Origin: Crystallibacter permensis | GTDB taxonomy: Bacteria > Actinomycetota > Actinomycetes > Actinomycetales > Micrococcaceae | DNA length: 64,000 nt | Reading direction: 5' to 3' | Assembly: GCF_025960875.1 (NCBI RefSeq) | Contig: NZ_JAODLR010000006.1 | Location: 1-64,000 of the forward strand | Made by a program: the position numbers and the translations under genes | The notes under the pieces: model-generated | The model's database searches: none | What the model was told of the DNA's origin: nothing | The model's input: the letters and a program-made list of their open reading frames with translations, nothing else | In this document: positions 34,253-45,025 of the stretch, piece by piece | How positions within the stretch are numbered: position 1 is the first letter of the stretch | How the letters are laid out: each line of letters begins with the position of its first letter

Positions 34253-35536
34253 GTGAGGGAGCATACAGGAAATCCGGCCGGTGCCGAAGGCAACGATAAC
34301 TCCAGCGAGCAGGAGGCCGCCCGCCCGGTTCCGGTCACGCCTGCCCGCCGGAAATCCGTCCTGACCGCCCTCGGCCGGATCGGCGCCTCCATTCCCCGCG
34401 CCCAACCGCGTCTGCGGTTCGAAATGCCGCCGGAAGCCCGGACACCTGATGAGGCTGACGACGTCGAACCGCCGCCTCCCGCCGCCGTCTCCGGTTATAC
34501 CGCTGCACGCCACCCCATCCACTTCGGTTTCATGGCGACCGTCGGTGTCGGAATGGCGCTGCTGTTGTATTTCATCCTCACCAACATCGGCGAACTGCTT
34601 GGTTGGATCGCGGCCGCACTCTTCATCGCGCTCGGCCTGGATCCGGTTGTCCGGTGGCTGGAGCGCAAGGGCTTGCCGCGGCCGGCCGGAGTTGTCGCCG
34701 TCGTCCTTGCCTTGGCCGGGCTCCTGGCGGCGTTCTTCTCCACGCTCATTCCGACGATCGTCAACCAGACAACGCAGATCGTGGCCAACGCGCCCAGATA
34801 CGTCGACGAATTCCTGGAGTCGCCGGTTTTCCAGTCCATTGACGAACGCTTCCAGGTCCGCAACCGCGTGGATGAGGAAGTGGCCAAGTTCTTTGCCAAC
34901 TCCGACGCCGTTACCGGCATCTTCGGCGGCGTGCTCGGTGTCGGTAGCAGGGTCTTCCAAGGAGCCTTCGGTGCACTGATCGTGCTGGTACTGACCTTGT
35001 ATTTCCTCGCCTCGCTGCCGGCGATGAAGGTCTGGGCCTACCGGCTCGCGCCGAGATCGCGGCGGCAACGTGTGCAGTTCCTGGCCGAGGAAATCACGGG
35101 AAGCGTGGGCAGTTATGTGATCGGGCAGGCCTGCGTTGCCCTCGTCAACGCCGTGGTGGCCTTCATCGCCATGTCCATCGCCGACGTCCCCTTCAGTGTC
35201 TTGCTGGCGTTCCTGGTAGCGCTGCTGGCCTTCATACCGCTGGTCGGCGGCATGATCGCCGGCATCATGGTCTCGCTCGTGGCGCTCACCGTGGACTGGC
35301 AGACCGCGGTGCTCTTTGCCATCATCTACTTCGCCTACCTGCAGTTCGAGGCGTATTTCGTCTCGCCCCGGATCATGCAACGGGCGGTCGCCGTGCCGGG
35401 TGCCGTGGCGGTCATCGCCGTCATTGCCGGCGGCCTGCTGATGGGCGTCCTCGGTGCCCTCATGGCGATCCCGGCAGCGGCCGCGGTGATGCTGCTGATC
35501 AAAGAGGTCATTATCAGCCGGCAAGACCAGCGCTAG
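34253..35536 (+). CDS. AI-2E family transporter (PerM/YdiK-like)
   Basis: A 427-residue polytopic membrane protein of the AI-2E/PerM family. About eight hydrophobic segments follow a 95-residue charged N-terminus. Family-typical stretches are LGLDPVVRWLERKGLPRPAG near residues 125-144 and PLVGGMIAGIMVSLVALTVD near 330-349. Despite the name, members include Na+(Li+)/H+ antiporters and permeases of unknown cargo. The start is uncertain. I take GTG 34253 (VREHTGNPAG); the frame stays open 27 codons upstream, but that part is Arg/Ser-rich and has no ribosome site. Confidence 0.8.
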   Translation: MREHTGNPAGAEGNDNSSEQEAARPVPVTPARRKSVLTALGRIGASIPRAQPRLRFEMPPEARTPDEADDVEPPPPAAVSGYTAARHPIHFGFMATVGVGMALLLYFILTNIGELLGWIAAALFIALGLDPVVRWLERKGLPRPAGVVAVVLALAGLLAAFFSTLIPTIVNQTTQIVANAPRYVDEFLESPVFQSIDERFQVRNRVDEEVAKFFANSDAVTGIFGGVLGVGSRVFQGAFGALIVLVLTLYFLASLPAMKVWAYRLAPRSRRQRVQFLAEEITGSVGSYVIGQACVALVNAVVAFIAMSIADVPFSVLLAFLVALLAFIPLVGGMIAGIMVSLVALTVDWQTAVLFAIIYFAYLQFEAYFVSPRIMQRAVAVPGAVAVIAVIAGGLLMGVLGALMAIPAAAAVMLLIKEVIISRQDQR

Positions 35537-35557
35537 CCTGCCGCGGGAACTCCCCGG

Positions 35558-35884
35558 CTAGCGGTAACGGAAACTCCGGGTCTTCCAGCAGTGCGGGTGC
35601 CAGTGCCGCCGTTCTGCCAAGGCTGTTTCCGCCCCGAAGAGCGAGTCCTGCCGCCATGCCACCAAGTGTTCCACTCCGGGACGGATCATCTGCCCGCACC
35701 CCGGGCAGGTGTAATCCTTGGCAGCGCTGCCCGGCGTGATCCGCCGCACGTTCCACTCCCCGTCCGGCGCGCTCTGCCGTTCCGGGATGCCCGCCCGGGC
35801 GCGGTCCAGGTCAAGCTCGGCGCCCTGCGCCCATTTACGTGACGCCGTCCCAGTGTGGCGGCGGGGTCGGTTTGAACGGGGCAT
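35558..35884 (-). CDS. Small zinc-ribbon-like protein next to nucS
   Basis: A 108-residue basic protein of unknown function conserved in actinobacteria. It has a clear metal-site pattern: [10 protein letters not shown] near residues 57-66 (CxxC) and a later RRHWHPHCW near 93-101 (HxxxC/H). The N-terminus ([19 protein letters not shown]) is strongly basic, as in nucleic-acid-binding proteins. It is divergent from nucS with only 58 bases between start codons, so the two probably share a control region. I do not assign a function. Confidence 0.75.
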   Translation of the reverse strand: MPRSNRPRRHTGTASRKWAQGAELDLDRARAGIPERQSAPDGEWNVRRITPGSAAKDYTCPGCGQMIRPGVEHLVAWRQDSLFGAETALAERRHWHPHCWKTRSFRYR

Positions 35885-35928
35885 GGATCAATTCTGCCCC
35901 ACCACACAGGTGCCTGCACAAACTAACG

Positions 35929-35934
35929 TAAAGT
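35929..35934 (+). promoter_or_regulatory. -10-like TAAAGT before nucS
   Basis: TAAAGT ends eight bases before the nucS GTG in the short divergent gap; spacing fits a leaderless or near-leaderless mRNA. Confidence 0.4.
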
Positions 35935-35942
35935 GGCCTACT

Positions 35943-36638
35943 GTGCGTTTAGTTATTGCCCGCTGCTCAGTTGATTACATCGGCCGTCTCCGCGCCCATC
36001 TGCCGCTGGCCACACGCCTGCTGATGGTCAAGGCGGACGGCTCCGTTCTCATCCATTCCGACGGCGGCTCCTACAAGCCGCTTAACTGGATGAGCCCGCC
36101 CGCCAGACTCCGTGTCGAGACGCCGGACGAAACGGACGCTGCCGACGGCGTAGCCGAAGTCTGGCACGTCCAACATGCCAAGAGTGACGACCGGCTGGTC
36201 ATCCAGATCCACGAGCAGCTCCACGAGTTCAGCCACGAACTTGGCGTGGACCCGGGACTGGTCAAGGACGGTGTCGAAGCCGACCTGCAGCGCCTGCTGG
36301 CCGAGCAGATCCACACCCTCGGCGAGGGCTACAGCCTGATCCGCCGGGAGTACATGACCGCCATCGGTCCGGTCGACATTCTGGCCCGCGATGCCACCGG
36401 CGCGACCGTGGCCATTGAACTCAAACGCCGCGGCGATATCGACGGCGTGGAGCAACTGACCCGCTATCTTGAACTGCTGAACCGCGATCCCCTGCTGGCC
36501 CCGGTGAAGGGGGTCTTCGCGGCCCAGCAGATCAAGCCGCAGGCCCGGGTGCTGGCATCGGACCGCGGCATAGACTGCCTCACCTTGGATTACGACGCCA
36601 TGCGCGGGGTTGACGACAGCGAAGCACGCTTGTTCTGA
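35943..36638 (+). CDS. nucS: Endonuclease NucS (EndoMS)
   Basis: A 231-residue mismatch-specific endonuclease that provides mismatch repair in actinobacteria lacking MutS-MutL. The N-terminal DNA-binding/dimer domain ([20 protein letters not shown] start, [10 protein letters not shown] near residues 40-49) is followed by a RecB-like nuclease domain. Catalytic residues are in [21 protein letters not shown] and AIELKRRG near 125-162, with the QLTRYLELL helix after them. All PD-(D/E)xK residues look intact. The start is GTG 35943; the frame is open far upstream but family similarity begins here. Confidence 0.94.
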   Translation: MRLVIARCSVDYIGRLRAHLPLATRLLMVKADGSVLIHSDGGSYKPLNWMSPPARLRVETPDETDAADGVAEVWHVQHAKSDDRLVIQIHEQLHEFSHELGVDPGLVKDGVEADLQRLLAEQIHTLGEGYSLIRREYMTAIGPVDILARDATGATVAIELKRRGDIDGVEQLTRYLELLNRDPLLAPVKGVFAAQQIKPQARVLASDRGIDCLTLDYDAMRGVDDSEARLF

Positions 36639-36731
36639 CCTCCGCCCGGCCGCCTTTGAATGAGTGCACCGCCTACCCGCAACCGCGGGAAAACATTTGC
36701 TTAACAAACGATTGAATGCCCCCACAGGCCG

Positions 36732-36927
36732 TTGACCTGCCCTTTTACGTATGTGATGCTTAACGCAGTCTTTGTGTATGTGTGTTTTTCATGCTCGCAG
36801 GACATGTTGCGAGTGTGAAGCTCCTCACCGCTTCGGCAACCAGCCGGACATGAGGTCTTCCACGGAGTGACCCCCGGTCCGGTACGAGGTGTGCCGGGCT
36901 AAAAAGTTCCACTATGAGGAGAAATAA
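36732..36927 (+). promoter_or_regulatory. cspA promoter and long structured 5' leader
   Basis: A TTGACC at 36732-36737 is a good -35 candidate; the matching -10 is not clear (GATGCT at 36755 is possible). The leader before the cspA ATG is then about 150-170 bases, long for this genome. It contains a hairpin CTCGCA/TGCGAG (36794-36813) and ends in AGGAG close to the start. Long structured leaders act as temperature-sensitive control elements in cold-shock mRNAs, so that role is inferred. Confidence 0.45.
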
Positions 36928-37131
36928 ATGGCACAGGGGACCGTCAAGTGGTTCAACGCTGAAAAGGGCTTCGGCTTCATCACCCCGGATGATTCCGACG
37001 GCGATGTTTTTGTTCACTACTCTGAAATCCAGACGGGTGGTTTCAAGACCCTGGACGAGAACCAGCGTGTGACCTTCGAGATCGGGCAGGGCGCCAAGGG
37101 GCCGCAGGCAACCGGCGTAACCGTCATCTGA
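36928..37131 (+). CDS. cspA: Cold shock protein CspA family
   Basis: A 67-residue single cold-shock domain that binds single-stranded nucleic acid and melts RNA structure. RNP1 KGFGFITP at residues 13-20 and RNP2 DVFVHYSEI at about 28-36 are intact, and the start [14 protein letters not shown] is typical. It is one of the few genes here with a strong Shine-Dalgarno (AGGAG, 36917-36921). A perfect 13-bp terminator hairpin follows. Confidence 0.96.
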   Translation: MAQGTVKWFNAEKGFGFITPDDSDGDVFVHYSEIQTGGFKTLDENQRVTFEIGQGAKGPQATGVTVI

Positions 37132-37175
37132 GGTTTCGAATACCACCTCGCGGCACCGCTGCGACGGACTTGCAC

Positions 37176-37205
37176 AGAGGTCCCCGGAGGAATCCGGGGA
37201 CCTCT
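37176..37205. terminator. Perfect 13-bp hairpin between cspA and murA
   Basis: AGAGGTCCCCGGA (37176-37188) pairs with TCCGGGGACCTCT (37193-37205) around a GGAA (GNRA-type) tetraloop. The two genes are convergent, so it can end both transcripts. There is no long T-tract on either side. Confidence 0.75.
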
Positions 37206-37209
37206 GACG

Positions 37210-38511
37210 TTAAGCCAACCTGCCGGCCAGCGCTCCGGGCTCCGGTTCGCTCCCCTGCCGGGCTACGGCAGCCCCCAAAGTACGCAGCTTCTCGTCGAAA
37301 CGCTCATAGCCACGGTCTATATGGTCTACGCCCCGGACCTCGGTCACGCCGTCGGCTACCAGTCCGGCAATCACCAAGGCAGCGCCGGCACGGATGTCAT
37401 TTGCCACTACAGGCGCTCCGGACAGCTGCGGCACTCCCCTGATCAAGGCATGATGCCCATCCAGCCGGACCACGGCACCGAGCCGGGCCAGCTCAGAGGT
37501 AAAGCCCCAGCGCGCCTCAAAAACGTTTTCGGTCACCATGCCGTTGCCATCCGCTACCGCGTTCAGTGCTACTACGAACGGTTGGAGGTCCGTGGGGAAT
37601 CCCGGATACGGCAGCGTGGAGACGTTGATCGGAGCGGGACGGCCGTTGCCCTCGACGATGAATCCGTCCGCCCGGGTGGTGATTGTGCAACCGGCCTGGG
37701 CCAACTTGTCCAGCACCACGGACAGATGCTCCGGAACCGCATTGCAGACGTCCACGCACCCGCCGCTCATTGCAGCGGCAAACGCCCACGTGCCCGCAAC
37801 GATCCGGTCCGGAACGGTCCGGTGCGTGACCGGATGCAAACGTTCGACGCCGGTTATCACCAAGGTCGGCGAGCCGATCCCTTCGATCTGCGCTCCCATG
37901 GCCACCAGCAACTCGGCTATGTCGCAGACCTCCGGTTCCCGTGCCGCGTTGTCGATGGTCGTGACGCCGTGGGCCAAGGTGGCCGCCATCATCAGATTCT
38001 CGGTTGCCCCTACGGACGGAAACGAGAGCCGATGGTGGGCCGCATGCAGGCCGTTGGGTGCACGCGCGACAAGATAGCCATGCGCAATGACTATTTCCGC
38101 CCCCATCAGCTCCAGGCCGCTGCGGTGCATGTCCAGGCCTCGGGAGCCAATGGCATCTCCACCGGGCAGGGCCACCTCTGCCTGGCGGCAGCGGGCGACC
38201 AGCGGTCCCAACACCGATATCGACGCGCGCATTGCCCGGACCAGGTCATAATCGGCCTGATGGGCGGGCTCGGCAGGAACGTCAATGTGCACGCAGGACG
38301 CATCGACGTCGTAATCAACGGTGCAGCCAAGCCTTCGCAACAGCTCCGCCATGATCCACACGTCCTGGATATTCGGCACGTTGGTGATCGTGGACTTTCC
38401 CTCGGCCAGCAGCACGGCGGCCATCAGTTTCAAGACACTGTTCTTCGCCCCGGCCACCTCAACACGCCCCGACAGGGTGCTGGGTCCGTTGACGACGATC
38501 ACATCTTCCAT
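37210..38511 (-). CDS. murA: UDP-N-acetylglucosamine 1-carboxyvinyltransferase with Asp for Cys
   Basis: A 433-residue first enzyme of peptidoglycan precursor synthesis; transfers enolpyruvate from PEP to UDP-GlcNAc. Landmarks are [19 protein letters not shown] near 14-32, [13 protein letters not shown] near 96-108, and the active-site loop [15 protein letters not shown] near 115-129. The loop residue that is Cys in E. coli (GGCAIG) is Asp here (Asp119, codon GAT). That change gives fosfomycin resistance while keeping activity, as in mycobacterial MurA. Start at ATG 38511, with TAGGAT seven bases upstream. Confidence 0.95.
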   Translation of the reverse strand: MEDVIVVNGPSTLSGRVEVAGAKNSVLKLMAAVLLAEGKSTITNVPNIQDVWIMAELLRRLGCTVDYDVDASCVHIDVPAEPAHQADYDLVRAMRASISVLGPLVARCRQAEVALPGGDAIGSRGLDMHRSGLELMGAEIVIAHGYLVARAPNGLHAAHHRLSFPSVGATENLMMAATLAHGVTTIDNAAREPEVCDIAELLVAMGAQIEGIGSPTLVITGVERLHPVTHRTVPDRIVAGTWAFAAAMSGGCVDVCNAVPEHLSVVLDKLAQAGCTITTRADGFIVEGNGRPAPINVSTLPYPGFPTDLQPFVVALNAVADGNGMVTENVFEARWGFTSELARLGAVVRLDGHHALIRGVPQLSGAPVVANDIRAGAALVIAGLVADGVTEVRGVDHIDRGYERFDEKLRTLGAAVARQGSEPEPGALAGRLA

Positions 38512-38518
38512 AGTCCCC

Positions 38519-38524
38519 ATCCTA
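38519..38524 (-). promoter_or_regulatory. -10-like TAGGAT before murA
   Basis: TAGGAT lies seven bases before ATG 38511. An alternative ATG at 38520 would overlap it, which favours the downstream start. Confidence 0.4.
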
Positions 38525-38545
38525 ATGAGCGGTCCGTAAAGAACA

Positions 38546-38576
38546 GCGGCGCGGCTCCGGTGAGGAGCCGCGCCGC
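38546..38576 (-). terminator. Perfect 13-bp terminator at the end of the atp operon
   Basis: GCGGCGCGGCTCC (38546-38558) pairs with GGAGCCGCGCCGC (38564-38576) around a five-base loop. It lies ten bases beyond the DUF2550 stop on the minus strand, and the tail on that strand reads TGTTCTTTA. It separates the atp operon from murA. Confidence 0.7.
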
Positions 38577-38586
38577 GAAAGCATTT

Positions 38587-39018
38587 TCATCGCCAGGTAC
38601 CGATCCCTATCACCGGACCGGCCTCCAACCAGGAAGACAGACCCGCGTAAACATCGAAGCTCATGGCGAGCAGCAGTTCCTGCTTGTCATGGCGAAGCAT
38701 CACCACGATGGCCCCGGGCTGTATTTTCGCCCGCTCGGCCTCCGTAGGTTGGCGCCACCCCTGCAGCTCCAAAGCGCTGCGCCGGAATCTGTAGCGCGGC
38801 CTGGGGCTCAGGGAAAAGAGCCGCAGCCATTCCAGGTGTTTGTCCGCATAACGACAAACCCCCATCTGCCAGCTGCCAGGCAGCATGCAGATGGAGGCGT
38901 CAAAAGTGCCAAGGGCGCGCCGCAGTTGGTAGCGGCGCACCCCGAAGGCAAGCAGCGTCAGTAGCAGCAGCAGGAACAGTGCCGCCAGAATAGCGAACGT
39001 GTAACCGACTTCTTCCAC
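38587..39018 (-). CDS. DUF2550 family membrane protein
   Basis: A 143-residue protein with one N-terminal transmembrane segment (FAILAALFLLLLLTLLAFGV near residues 8-27) and a cytoplasmic basic domain containing LPGSWQMGVCRYADKHLEWLRLFSLS (conserved WQMG and W-L-R-L). Function unknown. It follows atpC by 18 bases, as Rv1312 does in M. tuberculosis, so it is the last gene of the atp operon and may be linked to the envelope or ATP synthase. Confidence 0.87.
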   Translation of the reverse strand: MEEVGYTFAILAALFLLLLLTLLAFGVRRYQLRRALGTFDASICMLPGSWQMGVCRYADKHLEWLRLFSLSPRPRYRFRRSALELQGWRQPTEAERAKIQPGAIVVMLRHDKQELLLAMSFDVYAGLSSWLEAGPVIGIGTWR

Positions 39019-39036
39019 TGGCGCCGCTAGCTGTAC

Positions 39037-39324
39037 CTAAGCCGTGGCCAGGTCATTGACCGTGGCATTATCCGCCACGATGACCACGCGGTTACTGTCG
39101 ACGGAGAAGAATCCGCCGTCCACGGTCACGTTGATCCGCTCGCCGTTGACCGGGTTGATCCCCAGCTCGCCGGGAGCCAGAATAGCCAGCACCGGCGAGT
39201 GGCCGGGCAGGATTCCGATCTCGCCTTCTGCGGTACGAGCCTTGACCAAAGTTGCCGCACCGGACCACACGAAATGGTCCGCCGCCACAATCTCTACTTC
39301 CAGTTCAGCCGCTTCGTTAGCCAT
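39037..39324 (-). CDS. atpC: F1Fo ATP synthase subunit epsilon
   Basis: A 95-residue central-stalk subunit. The beta-sandwich domain is complete (VSGAATLVKARTAEGEIGIL-like region near 18-37, GHSPVLAILAPGEL near 38-51), but the C-terminal two-helix inhibitory domain of E. coli epsilon (138 residues) is almost absent. Short epsilon subunits of this kind are known in actinobacteria and imply different control of ATP hydrolysis. The gap to atpD is four bases. Confidence 0.94.
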   Translation of the reverse strand: MANEAAELEVEIVAADHFVWSGAATLVKARTAEGEIGILPGHSPVLAILAPGELGINPVNGERINVTVDGGFFSVDSNRVVIVADNATVNDLATA

Positions 39325-39328
39325 TGGC

Positions 39329-40807
<1,479 letters not shown>

Positions 40808-40837
40808 TTAGATGGCGTGGGTTAAAGTTTACTTTGG

Positions 40838-40867
40838 CCTGAGGCGCCTTCGACGCCGAAGGTCAGG
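40838..40867 (-). other. Intercistronic hairpin atpG/atpD
   Basis: CCTGA and CCTTC on the left pair with GAAGG and TCAGG on the right (40838-40867), with a four-base bulge and a six-base loop. It covers the atpG stop codon. A role in mRNA stability or in setting the gamma:beta ratio is inferred. Confidence 0.4.
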
Positions 40868-41756
40868 ACGCGCTTAGCGCGTCCGCACCGCCGACAATCT
40901 CGGTCAGCTCCTGCGTGATTTCGGCCTGACGTGCGTTGTTCCGGAGCCTTGTGTACTTCTTGATGAGGTCCGAAGCGTTGTCGCCGGCAGATTTCATGGC
41001 CCGCTGGCGGGCGGCAAGTTCACTGGCGGCGGACTGCAGCATGGCTGCAAAGATACGCGACTCAATGTAGCGCGGCAGCAACGCATCCAGTACCTGCTCA
41101 GGTTCCGGCTCGTACTCGTACAACGGCAGCAGATCCGATTCCGATACAGCCTCCTCCTCCACGACTTCCAGGGGCAGCAGACGAATAACCGTCGGCTCCT
41201 GGGTCACCATGGACTTGAAGCGCGTGTAGACAACGTGGATCTCGTCGACACCGCCCTCTTCATAAGCAGTGTTGAAGTCTGCGAGCACGGCATCGCCGAT
41301 CTCGCGGGCAACCTCGAAGGCCGGCGCATCTGTGCCGCCGGTCCACACCTGCTCGTACGAAAGACTGCGGAAATCAAAGTAAGCCTGCGCCTTGCGGCCA
41401 ACAAGGTAGTGGCGCACTTCCTTGCCGTCTGCCCGCAGCAATTCGGTCAGCGACTGTGCCTGCTTCAGAATCGACGCAGAGTACGCTCCTGCCAGACCGC
41501 GGTCGGAGGTCATTACCACGACGGCCGCGCGCCGGATCTGCTCCGGCTCGGTGGTCAGCGGGTGTTCGATCTCCGACTGTGACGACACAGCAGAAACGGC
41601 ACGGGTGATCGCATTGGCGTAGGGCAGTGACGCAGCCACACGAGTGCGGGCCTTTCCAATGCGCGAGGCAGCGATCAGCTCCATCGCCTTGAAGATCTTC
41701 TGCATCGACGTGGTCGAAGCAATCTTCTGGCGGTAGACCCGAATCTGGGCTCCCAT
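40863..41756 (-). CDS. atpG: F1Fo ATP synthase subunit gamma
   Basis: The 297-residue rotor shaft. The N-terminal helix [21 protein letters not shown] and the C-terminal helix [35 protein letters not shown] (read as two neighbouring parts) form the coiled coil. [20 protein letters not shown] near 80-99 is the typical core. An acidic insert near 215-235 ([23 protein letters not shown]) is longer than in E. coli. ATP synthase operon; REP-like palindrome upstream. Confidence 0.95.
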   Translation of the reverse strand: MGAQIRVYRQKIASTTSMQKIFKAMELIAASRIGKARTRVAASLPYANAITRAVSAVSSQSEIEHPLTTEPEQIRRAAVVVMTSDRGLAGAYSASILKQAQSLTELLRADGKEVRHYLVGRKAQAYFDFRSLSYEQVWTGGTDAPAFEVAREIGDAVLADFNTAYEEGGVDEIHVVYTRFKSMVTQEPTVIRLLPLEVVEEEAVSESDLLPLYEYEPEPEQVLDALLPRYIESRIFAAMLQSAASELAARQRAMKSAGDNASDLIKKYTRLRNNARQAEITQELTEIVGGADALSAS

Positions 41757-41776
41757 ACTTTTCCTTTCCTAATCCT

Positions 41777-41842
41777 CGCTGATTGAGCGAAGTCGAGTCC
41801 TATGCATGACGGCGTCAGGATTTCGACCCCGCTCAATCAACG
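41777..41842. repeat. REP-like imperfect palindrome between atpA and atpG
   Basis: The arms CGCTGATTGAGCG (41777-41789) and CGCTCAATCAACG (41830-41842) are inverted with one mismatch. The inner parts GAAGTCGAGTCCT and AGGATTTCGAC also pair, giving a long hairpin. Sequences built around TTGAGC plus GTCGA are dispersed palindromic repeats in many actinobacterial genomes (recalled, not searched here). I found no second copy in this window by eye. Confidence 0.5.
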
Positions 41843-41850
41843 AAAATGAA

Positions 41851-43488
41851 TTAGCGCTTCTGCCGGACGATCTTTTCCTGATCCACGGCTTCCTCGGCCA
41901 GGGCGTCATACTCTTCTCGGCCTGCACCGACAAGCTGGTTGTCGCCTTCTCCGAAGAAGCCCTTCTTGAATTCCGTGATCTGCTGATCAAGTTCCTGGAC
42001 CGTGGAGTCCTCAAGCAGGTTGGTCTGCGCGATCGTGGTCAGGACCGACGAGCGGTGACGCAGATGCTGAAGGAACTCGGTTTCGAAACGGTTGATGTCT
42101 TCGATCGGAACTTCATCCAGGTGACCGTTCGTACCGGCCCAGATGGAGACAACCTGGTCTTCGACCGGGAACGGCGAGTACTGTCCCTGCTTGAGCAGTT
42201 CGGTCAGTCGCGCACCACGGTTGAGCTGCTGCTTGGTAGCAGCATCGAGGTCGGACGCGAACATCGCGAACGCCTGCATGTCGCGGTACTGCGCCAGTTC
42301 CAGCTTCAAGGTACCGGAGACCTTCTTCATGGCCTTGACCTGCGCCGAACCACCCACGCGGGAAACGGAGATACCCACGTCGACAGCAGGACGCTGGTTG
42401 GCGTTGAAGAGATCCGACTGCAGGAAGATCTGTCCGTCGGTGATCGAGATGACGTTCGTCGGGATGTACGCCGAAACGTCATTGGCCTTGGTTTCGATGA
42501 GCGGCAGACCGGTCATCGAACCAGCACCCAGCTCGTCGGAGAGCTTCGCACAACGCTCCAGCAGACGCGAGTGCAGGTAGAAGACGTCACCCGGGTAGGC
42601 TTCACGTCCCGGCGGACGACGCAGCAGCAGCGACACGGCACGGTAGGCTTCAGCCTGCTTGGAGAGGTCATCAAACACGATCAGAACGTGCTTGCCGCCG
42701 TACATCCAGTGCTGCCCGATGGCCGAACCGGCATAGGGCGCCAGGTACTTGAAGCCGGCCGGGTCGGAAGCCGGAGACGCCACGATGGTGGTGTACTCCA
42801 TCGCGCCCTTCTCCTCCAGCGACTTACGGACTGCAGCGATGGTGGAGGCCTTCTGGCCGATCGCGACGTAGATGCAGCGGACCTGCTTGTTGACGTCGCC
42901 GGACTCCCAGTTGGCTTTCTGGTTGATGATCGTGTCGATCGCGATCGCCGACTTACCGGTCTGACGGTCACCGATGATCAGCTGACGCTGGCCACGGCCG
43001 ATCGGGATCATGGAATCGATGGCCTTCATGCCGGTCTGCATGGGCTCGTGGACCGACTTGCGCTGGGTCACGCCCGGTGCCTGCAGTTCCAAAGCGCGGC
43101 GGCCTTCGGATTCGATGGGGCCCATGTCATCCAGGGGCTCACCCAGCGGATCGACAACGCGGCCGAGGAAGTTGTCTCCCACGGGAACGGACAAAACTTC
43201 ACCGGTGCGGTGAACTTCCATGCCTTCGACGATGCCGGTGAAGTCACCGAGGATGACGACACCGATTTCGCGGGTGTCGAGGTTCTGGGCGAGGCCCAGA
43301 ATGCCGTTCTCGAAACGCAACAGTTCGTTGGCCATTACCGAGGGAAGACCCTCAACACGGGCAATGCCATCACTGGCGGTTGTTACGCGGCCAACTTCAA
43401 CGCGCTCGGCGCTGCCCGGTTCGTAGGACGCCGCGAACTCGTTCAACGCATTACGGACGTCGTCGGCGTTGATGGTCAATTCGGCCAT
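41851..43488 (-). CDS. atpA: F1Fo ATP synthase subunit alpha
   Basis: The 545-residue non-catalytic nucleotide-binding subunit. Landmarks are the P-loop [10 protein letters not shown] near 172-181, [12 protein letters not shown] near 202-213 and [12 protein letters not shown]-like [16 protein letters not shown] near 267. The C-terminal 35 residues form an acidic/charged tail ([12 protein letters not shown] end), longer than in E. coli. The start is ATG 43488 ([11 protein letters not shown]); the frame opens 56 codons upstream without family similarity. GC-rich hairpins flank the gene on both sides. Confidence 0.96.
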   Translation of the reverse strand: MAELTINADDVRNALNEFAASYEPGSAERVEVGRVTTASDGIARVEGLPSVMANELLRFENGILGLAQNLDTREIGVVILGDFTGIVEGMEVHRTGEVLSVPVGDNFLGRVVDPLGEPLDDMGPIESEGRRALELQAPGVTQRKSVHEPMQTGMKAIDSMIPIGRGQRQLIIGDRQTGKSAIAIDTIINQKANWESGDVNKQVRCIYVAIGQKASTIAAVRKSLEEKGAMEYTTIVASPASDPAGFKYLAPYAGSAIGQHWMYGGKHVLIVFDDLSKQAEAYRAVSLLLRRPPGREAYPGDVFYLHSRLLERCAKLSDELGAGSMTGLPLIETKANDVSAYIPTNVISITDGQIFLQSDLFNANQRPAVDVGISVSRVGGSAQVKAMKKVSGTLKLELAQYRDMQAFAMFASDLDAATKQQLNRGARLTELLKQGQYSPFPVEDQVVSIWAGTNGHLDEVPIEDINRFETEFLQHLRHRSSVLTTIAQTNLLEDSTVQELDQQITEFKKGFFGEGDNQLVGAGREEYDALAEEAVDQEKIVRQKR

Positions 43489-43578
43489 CTGCAGTCCCTG
43501 CTCTCCTATGTTGTGATCATCGCGTGGGCGACGACCGGTGTGTATATCAGTCTGTATTGAGGCTTCCGGCTCCAGCTC

Positions 43579-43598
43579 TTCGTCCCCGAAGGGACGAG
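43579..43598 (-). other. Intercistronic hairpin atpH/atpA
   Basis: TTCGTCCC (43579-43586) pairs with GGGACGAG (43591-43598), including one G-T pair, around a CGAA tetraloop. It lies just after the atpH stop at 43601 and about 90 bases before atpA. Confidence 0.4.
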
Positions 43599-43600
43599 TG

Positions 43601-44416
43601 CTAGGCCGCGAGCTTCCGACGAAGTTCGGACAGGCGGGTGACGACCGAGGAATCAACCACTTCGTCGCCTACCTGCACGCGGACTCCGCCAACTAGTGAT
43701 GGGTCAACGTTGACATTGATCTTCAGCTCGCGGCCGTACAACCCATTGAGCCCTGCCTGCAGACGTGAGATCTGCTCCTGGGTCAGCGGACGGGAAACGC
43801 TGACGTTGGCGATCCAACGCTGCTGGCGCTGGGCAACCAGTTCCACAAAGCGCCGGACCAGAGCGGTCGGCTTGAGCCCGCGCGGGGCAGTAACTGCCTG
43901 GCGGATCAAGACCTGCGCCTCGGGTCCGACGTTCGGAACCAGCTTCAGAGCCAGAGCCGATTTAGCCTCGGCCGATGCCTGCGGTTCAACCAGCGCGCGC
44001 TGCAGATCGTGATCTGCCTCGACGAGCCGGATGAAATGGAACAGGTCGTTCTCCAGACCTTCGAGTCCGTCAACTCCAGCGCCCTTGCTCTCCGCAACAG
44101 CGATAGCAGTGGTAGCCGCGAGGGTTTCCAGAGCGTCACCAATGTCACGTGCAGAGCCCCAGCGGGATGCGGCCAGGCCTTCGGCTACGGCCCGGGCATC
44201 AGCCGAAACCTTGCCGCCGACCAACTGGGAAACCAGCTGCGCCTTGTCCTCGCCGCTGCGTGCCGGGTCCGTGAGGCTCCGACGCAGTCCGGCATTGCTG
44301 TCCAGCAGACCCAGAATTGCAAAGAGTTCCTCTGCCAGGGACAGCGGAGCGGTGGGAAGCTTTGCTTCCAGCTCCTGCTGTGCCGCTTTCAGTGACTCGC
44401 TCGATACACCTGCCAT
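43601..44416 (-). CDS. atpH: F1Fo ATP synthase subunit delta
   Basis: A 271-residue peripheral-stalk subunit, long compared with E. coli (177) but normal for actinobacteria without the mycobacterial b-delta fusion. N-terminal helical domain (about 1-170, e.g. [21 protein letters not shown] near 27-47), then the conserved C-terminal region with [19 protein letters not shown] near 195-213 and [21 protein letters not shown] near the end. Start ATG overlaps the atpF stop by one base (TAATG), so translation is coupled. Confidence 0.94.
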   Translation of the reverse strand: MAGVSSESLKAAQQELEAKLPTAPLSLAEELFAILGLLDSNAGLRRSLTDPARSGEDKAQLVSQLVGGKVSADARAVAEGLAASRWGSARDIGDALETLAATTAIAVAESKGAGVDGLEGLENDLFHFIRLVEADHDLQRALVEPQASAEAKSALALKLVPNVGPEAQVLIRQAVTAPRGLKPTALVRRFVELVAQRQQRWIANVSVSRPLTQEQISRLQAGLNGLYGRELKINVNVDPSLVGGVRVQVGDEVVDSSVVTRLSELRRKLAA

Positions 44417-44979
44417 TAGTTCGAAGCACCTGCATTCTGGGATGCCGGAGCCGAAGCTTCAAGATCGGCCAGGAAGCGGTCAACAACACGTGCGGAACGC
44501 GCGTCATCGTTGAGAGATTCCCCGACAATCTTGCCGGCCAGTTCGGTAGCCAGCACGCCGACTTCGCTGCGCAGCGAAGTAACGGCTGCCTGGCGCTCGG
44601 CTGCAATCTGCACCTGCGCCTGCTCGCTGATGCGGTTGGCTTCAGCGGCGGCCTTGTCCTTCAGCTCTGCAAGGATCTGGGCACCTTCGGCGCGCGCGTC
44701 CTCACGGATGCGGTTTGCTTCGGTGCGTGCGTCCAGCAGCTGCTGCTTGTATTCGTCCAGGGCGGCGCTGGCCTCGGCCTGGGCGGCCTCGGCCTTGGCA
44801 ATTCCGCCCTCAATAGCTTCGGCACGCTCTGCATAGGTCTTTTCGAAGGCCGGAACGACCTTCTTAGCGACGATATACATGAGGATGGCGAAGCCAATGA
44901 GCGTGACCGCGATTTCCCAGATATTAGGGACCAGAGGGTTGACGCCCTCTTCGGCGGCGAGGATAACTGCCTCTTTCAT
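44416..44979 (-). CDS. atpF: F1Fo ATP synthase subunit b
   Basis: A 187-residue stator subunit. One N-terminal transmembrane segment (WEIAVTLIGFAILMYIVAKKVV near 22-43) is followed by a long Ala/Glu/Lys-rich amphipathic helix (about 45-160) and a polar end. It is a normal single b subunit, not fused to delta. Overlaps the atpH start by one base. Confidence 0.95.
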   Translation of the reverse strand: MKEAVILAAEEGVNPLVPNIWEIAVTLIGFAILMYIVAKKVVPAFEKTYAERAEAIEGGIAKAEAAQAEASAALDEYKQQLLDARTEANRIREDARAEGAQILAELKDKAAAEANRISEQAQVQIAAERQAAVTSLRSEVGVLATELAGKIVGESLNDDARSARVVDRFLADLEASAPASQNAGASN

Positions 44980-45025
44980 ATCTCACCCGTCCTATCTACT
45001 CGGTTTGGAAAGTAAGCGTTGTCTG

